Below are positions 1 to 10,076 of a DNA stretch of 64,000 bases, piece after piece. The notes below the pieces were generated by a model. That model worked only from the letters and a program-made list of their open reading frames with translations, had not been told where the DNA came from and did no database searches. The position numbers were made by a program, and so were the translations under genes. How positions within the stretch are numbered: the first letter of the stretch is position 1; each line of letters starts with the position of its first letter. The stretch comes from Bacteroides thetaiotaomicron VPI-5482 (lineage in GTDB: Bacteria > Bacteroidota > Bacteroidia > Bacteroidales > Bacteroidaceae), in contig NC_004663.1 of the NCBI RefSeq assembly GCF_000011065.1, positions 6,014,001 to 6,078,000 on the forward strand, given 5' to 3'.

Positions 1-248
1 TAGCTATGTTTGTTATCATGTATTTCTTTATGATTCGCCCTCAAAATAAGAAGCAGAAAGAAATTGCTAATTTCCGTAAATCTCTTCAGGTAAACCAGTC
101 GGTAATTACTGCAGGTGGTATCCATGGTACAATCAAAGAGATTACTGATGATTATATAGTACTTGAAATCGCTTCTAACGTGAAGATTAAAATAGATAAG
201 AATTCTATTTTTGCTGATGCTTCGGCTGCCGGCAATCAGTCTAAATAA
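1..248 (+). CDS. yajC: Preprotein translocase subunit YajC, 5' end cut by window
   Basis: YajC is a small single-span inner-membrane protein that accompanies SecDF in the Sec translocase. The visible 80 residues after the first ATG at position 6 begin inside the membrane helix (MFVIMYFFMIRPQ) and run into the family's conserved RPQ-KKQKE basic segment and the cytoplasmic domain with VITAGGIHGTI. The frame is still open at base 1 and family members start about 20-30 residues earlier, so the ATG at 6 is internal and the true start lies outside the window. It is followed closely by the YbbR and coaE genes in one direction, so these are probably co-transcribed. Confidence 0.93.
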   Translation, partial: AMFVIMYFFMIRPQNKKQKEIANFRKSLQVNQSVITAGGIHGTIKEITDDYIVLEIASNVKIKIDKNSIFADASAAGNQSK

Positions 249-269
249 TCTTTAGTAAACAAATACCCT

Positions 270-1283
270 ATGCTTGATCGTAGGAAATTAAGATATACAT
301 ATTTAAGACTATCCAAGAGAATTAAGGATTTCCTGCTTAGTGATAAAAGCAGGGAGTTCTTAATTTTTTTATTTTTTTTCCTGATAGCCAGTGGATTCTG
401 GCTGATTCAGACTCTTAATAATGACTATGAAGCGGAATTCTCTATCCCGGTGAGGATGAAGGATGTCCCTAATAATATTGTGCTCACTTCGGAACCTCCT
501 TCCGAACTTCGCGTCCGGGTAAAAGATAAAGGAACAGTGCTTCTCAATTATATGTTGGGGAAGAGTTTCTTTCCGGTAAATCTGAGTTTCCCTGACTATA
601 AAGGGCAAAATAATCACGTGAAAATCTTTGCCTCTGAGTTTGAAAAGAAGATACTCAGTCAATTGAATGCTTCTTCTAAGATACTTTCAATAAAACCTGA
701 TACGTTAGATTATATCTATTCGACAGGCAAGTCCAAATTAGTACCCGTTCATTTTCAAGGAAAAGTGACTGCAGGGCTTCAATATTATGTTTCTGATACC
801 ATTTGCAGTCCGGATTCCGTATTGGTATATGCTCCGGCCGGAATTTTGGATACTATAACAACCGCTTATACTCAAGAGGTAAATCTTGAAAATATATCGG
901 ATACGATTCGGCAACGGGTTGCCTTGGATAATAAAAAAGGAGTGAAGTTTGTTCCCGCCTCGGTTGAACTGACTTTCCCTGTTGATATTTATACTGAGAA
1001 AACCGTGGAGGTGCCGTTACGTGGGATTAACTTCCCGGCAGATAAAGTGCTCCGTGCTTTTCCATCGAAGGTTCAAATTACTTTTCAAGTGGGTTTAAAG
1101 CGTTTTCGTAGCATTAAAGCCAGTGATTTTGTGATTAATGTTTCTTATGAGGAACTGCTAAAATTAGGATCGGATAAATATACGGTGAAGTTGAAGTCGG
1201 CTCCCCGTGGAATCAATCAAATCCGTATTGTACCCGAGCAAGTTGATTTTCTGATAGAACAAGTTTCTTCCGATGGCTATTAA
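270..1283 (+). CDS. YbbR-like domain protein
   Basis: A 337-residue protein with one N-terminal membrane helix (about residues 31-47, [17 protein letters not shown]) followed by a long extracytoplasmic beta-rich region made of YbbR-type repeats. YbbR proteins in Firmicutes (CdaR) regulate diadenylate cyclases; a similar role here is only an inference from the family. It starts 21 bp after yajC and its last 11 bases overlap the start of coaE, so the three genes look translationally coupled. No catalytic residues are recognisable. Confidence 0.85.
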
Positions 1284-1887
1284 AATAGGTATTACCGGCG
1301 GTATCGGTAGTGGAAAAAGTGTAGTTTCCAGATTGCTGGAGATTATGGGAATCCCCGTTTATATTTCCGATATTGAGGCGAAGCGTATCACTCATACGAA
1401 TGATGTGATACGCCGGGAACTTTGCGCCTTGGTCGGACAGGATGTTTTCCTGAATGGAGAATTGAATCGTCCTTTATTAGCATCTTATATATTTGGAAGC
1501 CCCGAACATGCGAAAAAAGTGAATGCTGTCATTCATCCGCAGGTGAAAGAAGACTTCAGGCGATGGGTGAAAGGGAAAGGTGATATAGCTATGGTCGGTA
1601 TGGAATCTGCCATCCTTCTGGAAGCAGGCTTTAAGCAGGAAGTAGACTTTGTAGTAATGGTATATGCACCGTTGGAGGTGAGAGTGGAACGGGCAATTAG
1701 GCGTGACTATTCTTCAAGGGAATTGATAATGAAACGTATCGAAGCGCAAATGAGCGATGAGGTTAAGCGGAATCATGCTGATTTTGTAATCGTGAATGAC
1801 GATGAAACCCCTTTAATTCCGCAGGTTTTGAAGTTTATTTCTTTGCTATCTAAAAATAATCATTACCTTTGCTCCGCAAAAAAATAA
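1273..1887 (+). CDS. coaE: Dephospho-CoA kinase
   Basis: CoaE phosphorylates the 3'-hydroxyl of dephospho-CoA with ATP, the last step of coenzyme A synthesis, in the cytoplasm. The 204 residues have the family length. The N-terminal P-loop [11 protein letters not shown] (about residues 6-16), the YISD segment near residue 30 and the VHPQV-like [12 protein letters not shown] segment are all present. The start overlaps the YbbR gene by 11 bp. The 3' end contains a -7 promoter box for the next gene. Confidence 0.95.
1864..1871 (+). promoter_or_regulatory. -7 promoter box for the DUF5606 gene
   Basis: TACCTTTG matches the Bacteroidales TAnnTTTG -7 element. It lies inside the end of coaE and would start transcription near 1876, leaving a short leader before the ATG at 1912. 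No clear -33 TTTG is visible. Confidence 0.6.
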
Positions 1888-1911
1888 TTAATAAATAAAA
1901 GAATATATACT

Positions 1912-2346
1912 ATGTTGAAGACTATCCTGTCTATCTCCGGTAAACCGGGATTGTACAAACTAATTTCGCAAGGAAAAAATATGTTGATTGTTGAATCAAT
2001 CAGTGCAGATAAAAAACGTTTCCCCGCTTATGGTAATGAGAAAATTATCTCTTTGGCAGATATAGCAATGTATACAGATGATGCTGAAGTACCTTTGTAT
2101 GATGTGCTGGAAGCTATGAAGAAAAAAGAAAATACTGCAGTCACCTCCATTGACCCTAAAAAAGCTACTCCGGAGCAGTTACGCGAGTATTTAGGGGAGG
2201 TATTGCCTAACTTTGATCGTGAAAGAGTATACGTTGCGGATATTAAGAAATTGATTTCCTGGTATAACATCTTAATTTCGAATGGAATTACAGAATTTAA
2301 ATCAGAGCCGGAAGCTGAAGAAGAGGTTGCGACTGATGAAAAATAA
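1912..2346 (+). CDS. DUF5606 domain protein
   Basis: A 144-residue protein conserved in Bacteroidetes next to housekeeping genes. The N-terminal part (MLKTILSISGKPGLYKLISQ...) has the small SH3-like beta-barrel look of the DUF5606 family, and the middle contains a helical PEQLREYLGEVLPNFDRERVY segment that resembles a short DNA- or RNA-binding fold; this function is not established. The C-terminal 20 residues are acidic (EPEAEEEVATDE). It has its own -7 box at 1864-1871 and a strong terminator right after it, so it is probably a monocistronic unit. Confidence 0.8.
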   Translation: MLKTILSISGKPGLYKLISQGKNMLIVESISADKKRFPAYGNEKIISLADIAMYTDDAEVPLYDVLEAMKKKENTAVTSIDPKKATPEQLREYLGEVLPNFDRERVYVADIKKLISWYNILISNGITEFKSEPEAEEEVATDEK

Positions 2347-2390
2347 GTCATGAAACATTGATGGCTTAGATGTATAAATGTAATAAGGAA

Positions 2391-2425
2391 AGCGTGACAA
2401 TGTTGCAAGTTGTCACGCTTTTTTG
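2391..2425 (+). terminator. Rho-independent terminator after the DUF5606 gene
   Basis: A perfect 10-bp stem, AGCGTGACAA with TTGTCACGCT, encloses a 9-nt loop and is followed by six T residues. It lies 45 bp after the stop at 2346. Confidence 0.9.
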
Positions 2426-2535
2426 TGTTTTTATATGTCTGCGTAATTAAAGGATCCCCTTTAGTGTTCTTTAAGCAATCTTATGTTTGCATGAATATTT
2501 TATTATTTATATAGTAAATAAACATAGTTTTTCTC

Positions 2536-2543
2536 TATCTTTG
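2536..2543 (+). promoter_or_regulatory. -7 promoter box for the small gene at 2568
   Basis: TATCTTTG matches the Bacteroidales -7 consensus and sits 24 bp before the ATG at 2568. No -33 element is evident. Confidence 0.55.
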
Positions 2544-2567
2544 TGACTGCTAATATACGCACAAAAT

Positions 2568-2816
2568 ATGGATGTAATAACAAATAAAGAGGTAAACGTT
2601 TATCTTGATAATGAAAAAGGAACATTGTGCTTAACAGGAATGTTGGTAGGTACAATGGTATTTTTATATGATTCGCAGGGGGAGCTGAAAGAGAAACATA
2701 GATTTGCCTTGCCTTCACTCACTTTGGAGATATCCAGAAAAGGTACTTATGTCTTAGTCATGAGCCATCCTAATTGTCAGCCGGAAGTAAGAAGAATTAT
2801 ATATTCAGGAATATAA
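2568..2816 (+). CDS. Small conserved-looking hypothetical protein
   Basis: An 82-residue protein without signal peptide or cysteine motif. The alternating pattern (TMVFLYDSQGELKEKHRF, then LTLEISRKGTYVLVMS) looks like the beta-sandwich of secretion-sorting or DUF3244-like domains, but the gene encodes only this domain, so this is a shape resemblance and not an assignment. A -7 box at 2536-2543 supports expression. It converges with clpB, and the hairpin between them has its T-run on the clpB side. Confidence 0.55.
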   Translation: MDVITNKEVNVYLDNEKGTLCLTGMLVGTMVFLYDSQGELKEKHRFALPSLTLEISRKGTYVLVMSHPNCQPEVRRIIYSGI

Positions 2817-2850
2817 AAAAGCCGATATGCTCACTTGGGAACATACCGGC
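2813..2850 (-). terminator. Terminator for clpB (minus strand)
   Basis: On the minus strand GCCGGTATG pairs with CATATCGGC (one mismatch) across a 12-nt loop and is followed by six or more T residues. It overlaps the 3' end of the convergent small gene. Confidence 0.8.
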
Positions 2851-2875
2851 TGTCCTTATAACAACTAACTATAAT

Positions 2876-5464
2876 TTAGTTTCTGAATACTAATCCGTCT
2901 CCGTTTGAGTCAACAATGATTGCTTTGCTTCTGTCGACTTCCTGAGACAATAACTTTTTCGACAGATCGTTCAGTAAATAACGCTGGATAGCTCTTTTTA
3001 CCGGACGGGCTCCAAATTCAGGATCATATCCTACCTGGGATAAGAAATTCAAAGCAGCATCTGTCATTTCCAGTTCAACTCCGTTTTCTGCAAGCATCTT
3101 TTGTACACCTTTGATTTGTAAGAGTACAATTTGTCTGATTTCAGTTTCCGTCAGCGGCAGGAACATGATTGTTTCATCAATACGATTCAGGAATTCCGGA
3201 CGAATGTTTTTCTTTAGCATATTCATCACTTCCTTCTTCGTTTCTTCGATAACTTCTTCCTTATTTGAACCGCTCAGTTTCTCCATCTGACTTTGTATAT
3301 AAGAACTTCCCATATTTGAAGTCATGATGATGATGGTGTTTTTGAAGTTGACTACTCTTCCTTTGTTGTCAGTGAGTCGTCCGTCATCCAGTACTTGCAA
3401 CAGGATATTGAAAACATCCGGATGCGCTTTTTCTATTTCGTCAAACAAAACAACTGAGTAAGGTTTCCGGCGAATGGCTTCTGTCAGCTGGCCGCCTTCA
3501 TCGTATCCAACGTATCCCGGAGGTGCTCCGACCAAACGAGAAACACTATGCTTTTCTTGATACTCGCTCATATCTATACGTGTCATCATCGATTCATCGT
3601 CAAAGAGGAATTCCGCCAATGCCTTTGCCAGTTCAGTTTTACCGACACCGGTCGTTCCAAGGAAAATAAAAGAACCGATCGGGCGTTTGGGATCCTGTAA
3701 TCCGGCACGGCTACGACGTACGGCATCTGCAACCGCTTCAATTGCTTCGTCCTGTCCAATCACTCGTTGATGGAGTTCGTCTTCCAAATGCAATAATTTA
3801 TCTTTCTCACTTTGCATCATTTTGCTGACAGGGATGCCCGTCCAGCGTGAAACAACGTCAGCGATGTCTTCAGCATCCACTTCTTCTTTGATCATGGCTT
3901 TATCACCTTGCATACCACGAAGTTTCTCCTGCGTATCTTCTATCTCTTTGTCCAAAGCCTGGAGCTTTCCGTAACGGATTTCGGCAACTTTTCCATAGTC
4001 TCCTTCACGTTCCGCTTTCTCTGCCTCGAACTTCAGATTCTCTATTTCCACTTTGTTTTGCTGGATTTTATCCATCAGCGTTTTTTCACTTTGCCATTTA
4101 GCTTTGAAGGACTTCTCAACTTCTTTTAGTTCGGCCAGTTCTTTGCCGATAATTTCCAGTTTCGGCTTATCATTTTCACGCTTAATGGCTTCACGTTCGA
4201 TTTCTAACTGTTTGATCTTACGTGAGATTTCATCCAATTCTTCTGGAACGGAATCTACTTCCATACGTAGTTTGGCTGCTGCTTCATCCATCAGGTCGAT
4301 TGCTTTGTCCGGCAAGAAACGGTCAGTGATGTAACGGCTGCTCAGTTCTACAGCTGCTATGATGGCATCGTCTTTGATACGTACATGATGATGGTTCTCG
4401 TAGCGTTCTTTCAATCCACGAAGGATGGAAATGGTACTCAGAGTATCCGGTTCATCTACCTGTACAATCTGGAAACGACGTTCCAATGCTTTATCTTTCT
4501 CGAAATACTTCTGATATTCGTCGAGAGTGGTTGCACCGATCGAACGTAGTTCTCCACGTGCCAATGCCGGTTTCAGAATATTTGCAGCATCCATTGCTCC
4601 TTCGCCTTTGCCGGCGCCTACCAGTGTATGAATCTCATCAATAAACAAGATTATATCACCTTCTGATTTCTTAACCTCATTGACTACTGATTTTAGTCGC
4701 TCTTCGAATTCTCCTTTATATTTTGCTCCTGCAACCAATGCTCCCATATCGAGAGAGTAGACCTGTTTGTTTTTCAGGTTTTCGGGTACGTCTCCCCGGA
4801 GGATACGATGCGCCAATCCTTCTACGATAGCTGTCTTACCTGTACCCGGTTCACCAATCAAGATCGGATTGTTCTTGGTTCGGCGGCTTAATATTTGCAG
4901 TACCCGTCGGATTTCTTCGTCACGTCCGATTACAGGGTCCAGTTTGCCGCTGCGGGCGGCTTCGTTCAGATTGATAGCGTATTTCTCCAATGACTGATAG
5001 TTGTCTTCACTGGATTGAGAAGTAACTTTTTCTCCTTTTCTGAGTTCATTGATAGCGTTACGCAATTCTTTTTCCGTCATTCCGGCATCTTTCAAGATGG
5101 TGGATACGGTACTTTTCACAGTTAGCAAAGCCAGTAGAATATGTTCTAATGAAACAAATTCATCTCCCATTTCTTTAGAATACTGGGTTGCCTTCTGCAA
5201 TACTTCATTAGATTCTCTGCTTAGGTAAGGTTCTCCTCCGGATACTTTAGGCAGAGATTCGATCTGTTTGTCAACGACTAGAGCTACCTGTTGCCCGTTC
5301 ATTCCTAATTTTTGAAAGATGAAGTTAGTCACATTTTCGCCTACCTTCATTACTCCATGTAGGATATGAGCAGGTTCAATCGCCTGTTGTCCCCGACTTT
5401 GTACGAGATTTACGGCCTCCTGTACCGCTTCTTGAGATTTGATGGTAAAATTGTTAAAGTTCAT
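2876..5464 (-). CDS. clpB: ATP-dependent disaggregase ClpB
   Basis: ClpB is the hexameric AAA+ disaggregase that works with DnaK to rescue aggregated proteins. The 862 residues contain the N-terminal Clp_N repeat pair (about 1-145), the first AAA+ module with Walker A GEPGTGKT (about 205), the long coiled-coil middle domain (about 400-530) that separates ClpB from ClpA, the second AAA+ module with Walker A GTTGVGKT (about 610) and the C-terminal D2-small domain. The start at 5464 is preceded on its strand by AAAGGAGAACAACC, an unusually good Shine-Dalgarno sequence for Bacteroides. It is monocistronic and ends at a terminator at 2813-2850. Confidence 0.97.
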   Translation of the reverse strand: MNFNNFTIKSQEAVQEAVNLVQSRGQQAIEPAHILHGVMKVGENVTNFIFQKLGMNGQQVALVVDKQIESLPKVSGGEPYLSRESNEVLQKATQYSKEMGDEFVSLEHILLALLTVKSTVSTILKDAGMTEKELRNAINELRKGEKVTSQSSEDNYQSLEKYAINLNEAARSGKLDPVIGRDEEIRRVLQILSRRTKNNPILIGEPGTGKTAIVEGLAHRILRGDVPENLKNKQVYSLDMGALVAGAKYKGEFEERLKSVVNEVKKSEGDIILFIDEIHTLVGAGKGEGAMDAANILKPALARGELRSIGATTLDEYQKYFEKDKALERRFQIVQVDEPDTLSTISILRGLKERYENHHHVRIKDDAIIAAVELSSRYITDRFLPDKAIDLMDEAAAKLRMEVDSVPEELDEISRKIKQLEIEREAIKRENDKPKLEIIGKELAELKEVEKSFKAKWQSEKTLMDKIQQNKVEIENLKFEAEKAEREGDYGKVAEIRYGKLQALDKEIEDTQEKLRGMQGDKAMIKEEVDAEDIADVVSRWTGIPVSKMMQSEKDKLLHLEDELHQRVIGQDEAIEAVADAVRRSRAGLQDPKRPIGSFIFLGTTGVGKTELAKALAEFLFDDESMMTRIDMSEYQEKHSVSRLVGAPPGYVGYDEGGQLTEAIRRKPYSVVLFDEIEKAHPDVFNILLQVLDDGRLTDNKGRVVNFKNTIIIMTSNMGSSYIQSQMEKLSGSNKEEVIEETKKEVMNMLKKNIRPEFLNRIDETIMFLPLTETEIRQIVLLQIKGVQKMLAENGVELEMTDAALNFLSQVGYDPEFGARPVKRAIQRYLLNDLSKKLLSQEVDRSKAIIVDSNGDGLVFRN

Positions 5465-5687
5465 ATGGTTGTTCTCCTTTCTTTTTTCATGATTTTAATA
5501 ACACTTGAAGGGGCTCAAAAGATTTGCCAAGTAGAAAAATATGACAAAATAACATGATTATAAAGGAGTTAGAAGACAAAATGACCTTTTTCATCTGAAT
5601 GATACTGACGAATTTGCCGCGAAATGAAGTGAATAAATAAAAGTATTGTAGTATCTTTATCCGCTGTAATCATATTATAAATAAGGT

Positions 5688-6272
5688 ATGAATGATAAAC
5701 CTCAAATAAAACTGTCTGAAACAGTAGTGTTGATTGATGCTGCTTTCTTGAATTTTGTAATTACAGATATGAAAGGTTACTTTGAAGAGACTTTGCGACG
5801 TTCTTTACAGGATATCGACCTTTCTATGTTGACCACTTATCTGACTTTGGATGCCGGAATCACGGAAGGGAAAAATGAAGTACAATTTCTTTTTGTTTAC
5901 GATAAGGAGTCCGATCAGCTTGTACATTGCCATCCTTCCGATTTGGTGAAGGAGTTGAATGGAGTCGCTTTTCAGAGTCCTTATGGTGAATATTCGTTTG
6001 CAAGTGTTCCTTCGGAAGGGATGGTTTCACGCGAAGATTTGTTTTTGGATTTATTGTCTATCGTTGCTGATTCGGCTGATGTGAAAAGGATGATTGTCGT
6101 TTCTTTCAATGAAGAATATGGAAAGAAAGTATTCGATGCGTTGCATGAAGTGAAAGGCAAGGAGATTATCCAGTTTCGTATGAATGAGCCTGAAGTGCAG
6201 GTAGAATATAAGTGGGATATGTTGGCATTCCCTATTATGCAAGCATTAGGAATCAAAGCTGAAGAACTATAG
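5688..6272 (+). CDS. Conserved hypothetical protein upstream of LysR regulator
   Basis: A 194-residue soluble protein (MNDKPQIKLSETVVLIDAAFLNFVITDMKGYFEE...) with no signal peptide or membrane segment and no catalytic motif that I recognise. The mixed alpha/beta pattern and the regular length suggest a folded cytoplasmic domain. A near-match -7 box, TATCTTTA, is at 5652-5659. It lies 57 bp before the LysR gene in the same direction, so the two may share a transcript. I do not know its function. Confidence 0.75.
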   Translation: MNDKPQIKLSETVVLIDAAFLNFVITDMKGYFEETLRRSLQDIDLSMLTTYLTLDAGITEGKNEVQFLFVYDKESDQLVHCHPSDLVKELNGVAFQSPYGEYSFASVPSEGMVSREDLFLDLLSIVADSADVKRMIVVSFNEEYGKKVFDALHEVKGKEIIQFRMNEPEVQVEYKWDMLAFPIMQALGIKAEEL

Positions 6273-6329
6273 TCTTTGTGTTTAATTCCTGATCTTTAAT
6301 TTTAATCCTCAAATAACTTAAATAAAAAG

Positions 6330-7226
6330 GTGTCCGATTTTCGTTTAAAAGTATTTCAGAGCGTAGCGAAGAATCTGAGTTTCACAAAGGCTTCGCAAGA
6401 ATTGTTTGTCAGCCAGCCTGCTATCACTAAGCATATTCAGGAATTGGAGACTTATTATCAGGCTCGTTTGTTCGAACGTCAGGGGAGTAAAATCTCATTG
6501 ACTGTTGCCGGTGAATTACTACTGAAGCATAGCGAAAAGATTTTAGATGATTACAAGCGGCTTGAATATGAAATGCATTTGTTGCATAACGAGTATATTG
6601 GAGAGTTGAAACTGGGAGCTAGCACGACGATTGCTCAATATGTTCTGCCCCCTTTATTGGCTCATTTTATTGCGAAGTTTCCACAAGTCAATCTTTCCGT
6701 CCTTAATGGAAACTCTCGGGGAGTGGAGGTCGCTTTGCAAGAACACCGGATTGAATTGGGATTGGTGGAAGGTATTTTTCGTTTACCTAATCTGAAATAT
6801 ACTTTGTTTTTGCAAGATGAACTTGTTGCGGTAGTGCATGTGAACAGTAAACTAAATATTCAGGAGGAGATAACACCTGCAGAATTGCCGAATATCCCTT
6901 TGGTTTTGCGTGAAAGAGGTTCGGGGACGTTGGATGTATTTGAACGAGCCCTGTCGCAACACAATCTGAAGCTGTCTTCTTTGAATGTTCTGATGTATCT
7001 TGGTGGTACGGAGAGTATCAAGCTCTTTTTGGAACATACTGATTGTATGGGAATTGTTTCTATCCGGTCGGTGCATAAAGAACTTGTGGCCGGCACTTTA
7101 CGGGTAGTTGAGATAAAAGGGATGCCAATGTTGCGCGAATTTAATTTTGTGCAGCTACAAGGGCAGGAGGGAGGATTATCTCAAGTTTTTATGCGCTTTG
7201 CGGGGCATCATAGCAAGAACTTGTAG
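6330..7226 (+). CDS. LysR-family transcriptional regulator (CysL/YeiE-like)
   Basis: A 298-residue LysR-type regulator. Residues 1-60 form the winged HTH (FRLKVFQSVAKNLSFTKASQ... VSQPAITKHIQELE) and about 90-295 the type 2 periplasmic-binding-like effector domain (LKLGASTTIAQYVLPPLL). It uses a GTG start at 6330; no ATG precedes the HTH. The effector domain pattern resembles CysL/YeiE regulators, which in other bacteria sit beside yeiH. Here a YeiH-type gene lies at 20520, about 13 kb away beyond an accessory block, so control of that transporter is a reasonable inference. Confidence 0.9.
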   Translation: MSDFRLKVFQSVAKNLSFTKASQELFVSQPAITKHIQELETYYQARLFERQGSKISLTVAGELLLKHSEKILDDYKRLEYEMHLLHNEYIGELKLGASTTIAQYVLPPLLAHFIAKFPQVNLSVLNGNSRGVEVALQEHRIELGLVEGIFRLPNLKYTLFLQDELVAVVHVNSKLNIQEEITPAELPNIPLVLRERGSGTLDVFERALSQHNLKLSSLNVLMYLGGTESIKLFLEHTDCMGIVSIRSVHKELVAGTLRVVEIKGMPMLREFNFVQLQGQEGGLSQVFMRFAGHHSKNL

Positions 7227-7227
7227 G

Positions 7228-8949
7228 TCAGACTTCTTCCATACGAACCATCTCCCAACCGCAGAACTGTATTACGATGCAGTGAAGTTGCGTGCCTTGG
7301 CATAATAGACGGACTTTCGGACTTGCGGCATAACCATGAATTTGAGCCACCGCTTCTTCCCATTGTTCGGCAGACTGGGCATCAAACTTTTCTTTAGGCA
7401 GATATTTTAGTTCTACTATATAGCTGTGTGCAATTTCTGCATAGCGTTGCAGGTCAGGCATGAGAAACATGTCGCAAAAGCCATGGTTCAACTCTACCTC
7501 AGGTGTCGTCAAGTAATATGCATTGACGCTAAGATAGGCAGTGAAGAATCCTTGAATATTGCGTTCTCCTTCAATGCTGCTGCGCACGGAAGAATTCTCT
7601 TTATAAGCTTTGGCTATAAATTCCAATGCAGGTCGCCATTCACCGTCAAAAGCCATGTTATTGAAGAGTATCTCTATATCTATCAGATTGATATAGTGGT
7701 GGTTTTGATATTCTTCCAAGATATATTCATAATATTGTTTTCGGACATTTGTATTAGGGATTCCTAAGATAGTCAGATTTCCACGTGTTCCGATGATAGT
7801 CAGCATGCCATAGTAAAAAAGCAGGCTGGGAAATATTTCCGGATTCGTAATCTGGTCTGCGGAAAAAGACTGGAATAGGTTAGTGATGATTTTTCCTTCT
7901 TCGGCAATGCGTTTGATAACGCCTTTGCGATTACCGTCAAGACGATCCAGTTGGATGAGTTTTTTCATCTTGTTATAATCCGTTCGGGTATTAGGGTCAA
8001 TCATCTGTTCGGGAGATGCTCCCAACTGAATCCGATTCCGAAGGTAGTAAAGTACCATATCGCAGTTGAACATTTTGGGATCAGAACTCAGGCTTTGACG
8101 TGCAAAACAATAATTGTCATACCACGGCTTCATTTCCAGAATCATCTCTTCAATATCTCCATGCAGTTGCCCTGTTTCCTTGTAATATTGGAACATAGTG
8201 CGCACATCTTTTTCAGAAAATCCCAGCATCTGGTTAAATACCGGACTGGTACTGATGTTCCAACCGATATTATAACCGCTCGACAAGTCGTCTAGCGTTA
8301 CGGGACTGACACCGATCATAAAGATACGGTCGAACATTCCTTTATAGTTTTTGAAGGCATCACGGTAGAAGCCGCTTGCGTGGGTGATGGCACGATATAT
8401 TTCGTTGCCTTTTTCGTTGAGGACGACATTGGTGAAGTTATCGTATTCATCTATAATAAGATATAGGGGATAACCTAATCTCCTGGCTTCGTCATCAAGG
8501 ATGTGAAGTTTATCAATTCCTTTATCCGCAGCACTGAAACGTTCTATGAATTCATCTGTGTAATATTCACGATATCGGTTGAGAAAACCGTCTAGCTGCA
8601 CAGCGCTGTAAGAATCGAATCTTTGTGGCAGTTCATCAATACTGCCACCGATTTTGGAAAAGTCAAGATAAAGTATTTGGTATTTGCCTTGAAGCGGAGT
8701 TGTATGCTGACCGATCCAGAGATTGCCGAATAGTTGCTGGAACTTATCTTTTTGTGAAAGGTCATAGTATGACCGGAGCATACTAAGCAGCAGACTCTTG
8801 CCGAAACGTCGAGGACGAATGAATATCAGGTAGTTGGCTTGATCTTCCAATAAGGGAATATACATTGTTTTATCCACGTAATAGCGGTTTTGCATGATTA
8901 CGTCCTCAAAGTTGGACATGCCATATGGTATTTGTTTCACTGTTTCCAT
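7228..8949 (-). CDS. AAA-ATPase with PD-(D/E)XK nuclease-like C-terminus
   Basis: This belongs to the large Bacteroides family with an N-terminal AAA-ATPase-like domain (PF09820) and a C-terminal PD-(D/E)XK-like domain (PF08011). Visible motifs are YVDKTMYIPLLE, the P-loop RPRRFGKSLLLSML (about residue 45), the LIIDEYDNF Walker B region, and near the end IVELKYLPKE, which fits the ExK of the nuclease fold. The frame is open to a TTG at 9000, but a -7 box at 9009-9016 would start transcription at about 9005, so the ATG at 8949 (573 residues) is the better start. The cellular role of this family is unknown. It converges with the LysR gene, two bases apart. Confidence 0.88.
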   Translation of the reverse strand: METVKQIPYGMSNFEDVIMQNRYYVDKTMYIPLLEDQANYLIFIRPRRFGKSLLLSMLRSYYDLSQKDKFQQLFGNLWIGQHTTPLQGKYQILYLDFSKIGGSIDELPQRFDSYSAVQLDGFLNRYREYYTDEFIERFSAADKGIDKLHILDDEARRLGYPLYLIIDEYDNFTNVVLNEKGNEIYRAITHASGFYRDAFKNYKGMFDRIFMIGVSPVTLDDLSSGYNIGWNISTSPVFNQMLGFSEKDVRTMFQYYKETGQLHGDIEEMILEMKPWYDNYCFARQSLSSDPKMFNCDMVLYYLRNRIQLGASPEQMIDPNTRTDYNKMKKLIQLDRLDGNRKGVIKRIAEEGKIITNLFQSFSADQITNPEIFPSLLFYYGMLTIIGTRGNLTILGIPNTNVRKQYYEYILEEYQNHHYINLIDIEILFNNMAFDGEWRPALEFIAKAYKENSSVRSSIEGERNIQGFFTAYLSVNAYYLTTPEVELNHGFCDMFLMPDLQRYAEIAHSYIVELKYLPKEKFDAQSAEQWEEAVAQIHGYAASPKVRLLCQGTQLHCIVIQFCGWEMVRMEEV

Positions 8950-9008
8950 AACTATAAAGTTTGCTTCTTTTTGTTTTTCAGATTCTAGCTCCTCAAACAA
9001 TCAAATAT

Positions 9009-9016
9009 CAAAGATA
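9009..9016 (-). promoter_or_regulatory. -7 promoter box for the AAA-ATPase gene
   Basis: On the minus strand the sequence reads TATCTTTG, a full match to TAnnTTTG. It rules out the TTG at 9000 as a practical start and favours the ATG at 8949. Confidence 0.6.
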
Positions 9017-9125
9017 GTTCTTTTAAGATGATTATTCCATTTTTGTGCGTTTATTTTCCAATTCGGTCATAATCGCTGCTTTTTCATTCGAATCTTACCT
9101 TCTACAGAAAAAGAAAAAAAGATTT

Positions 9126-9302
9126 TATCTCTCATTGCTCTCATTGTTTTTTCTTAAATATCAGATAATAAGATTCTTATCGAATGAGAGATACTTCTGC
9201 AAGAACCTATCTCTCATCATTTTATAGTGAAAATACGCCTAAAAACAGTTATCTCTCATTCATTTTTAGTTATCTCTCATCTATTTTCAGGGTATCTCTC
9301 AT
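9126..9302. repeat. Six copies of the decamer TATCTCTCAT
   Basis: Exact copies lie at 9126-9135, 9208-9217, 9250-9259, 9271-9280 and 9293-9302, with one inverted copy (ATGAGAGATA) at 9184-9193. The last three are spaced 21-22 bp, two helical turns, apart. They fill the 300-bp gap between the HU-like gene (stop 9316) and the promoter of the AAA-ATPase gene, so they could be a protein-binding array or an operator. No gene is seen in this gap. Confidence 0.8.
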
Positions 9303-9315
9303 CATATATTATTTT

Positions 9316-9954
9316 TTATTCAGTGGCAACTTTCTTCTTTACATAGACTCTGTGCGAACCTCTTCCTGCAATATCAATACCGGATTCCGGAAGATCAGCC
9401 CATTGTTTCAGCTCTTTAGTAGCAGCTGTCTGAAGCAGTCCGGTTAGTCTTTGGTAATTCCGTACAGTCAGGAAAGCGTGTTCGTCGAGAAATTTCAGGG
9501 CTAATGTCAGCCGTTGCTCCGGTGTGAACTTTTTAGAGGAGCGTTGTGGTTTCCATGGAGCTCTTTCCAGCCGGCATCTTTCATTAATGTTTCTGATCAT
9601 CGTTCTGTCTGCCCGAAAATTCACTCCTCCTACACAGATGCTTTGTGCGTTTCGGTGTTTGGCGCCTTCTTCCGCCTCTTCTCGTTCTTTGTCTCTGCAT
9701 AGGGCGAGTGAGGGGGTAAAAGTCCCTATTCCGTCTATTTTCACAGAGCGTCCTTCCGCCATCAGATGCGCCATTTCTATGGCGGTCTGGAGCAATACGC
9801 CTTCTATGTCTCCGGCACTGAAGCCGCTGACGTCTCCTACTCGTTGCGCCAGTTCCTTAATGCTTGCATTGTCTATCCGTGCAAACTTGGGATAAGTAAT
9901 TCTTTTGCCCGTTTTCTGAATGTCGGGCATCTCTTCCATAATGTATCGTGCCAT
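9316..9954 (-). CDS. HU/IHF-like DNA-binding protein with helical C-terminal extension
   Basis: A 212-residue protein. About residues 20-130 form an HU/IHF-type domain (SIKELAQRVGDVSGFSAGD... VKIDGIGTFTPSL), and about 140-200 form a helical region (TPEQRLTLALKFLDEHAFLT... YQRLTGLLQTAATKELKQW) resembling a winged-helix tail. Such HU-with-tail proteins are common in Bacteroides and presumably bind DNA as dimers. The ATG at 9954 is used. Upstream lies a perfect 13-bp inverted repeat (10077-10114) that could be its operator. It is transcribed toward the TATCTCTCAT repeats and the AAA-ATPase gene. Confidence 0.85.
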   Translation of the reverse strand: MARYIMEEMPDIQKTGKRITYPKFARIDNASIKELAQRVGDVSGFSAGDIEGVLLQTAIEMAHLMAEGRSVKIDGIGTFTPSLALCRDKEREEAEEGAKHRNAQSICVGGVNFRADRTMIRNINERCRLERAPWKPQRSSKKFTPEQRLTLALKFLDEHAFLTVRNYQRLTGLLQTAATKELKQWADLPESGIDIAGRGSHRVYVKKKVATE

Positions 9955-10076
9955 ACTGTCTTGGTTCTAAAGTATTAATAGATAAATTCTTTGGTATTAG
10001 AGGTAAAGTTCCTTTCTTCCAATACTAAAGTTCTTATTGGTTAATTATAAACTATAATTGATGCTTTTGTTTTTAT

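Noticed and set aside
9126..9302. A CRISPR array
   Set aside because: The repeat unit is only 10 bp, spacings are irregular (21 to 82 bp), one copy is inverted, and no cas gene is in the window.
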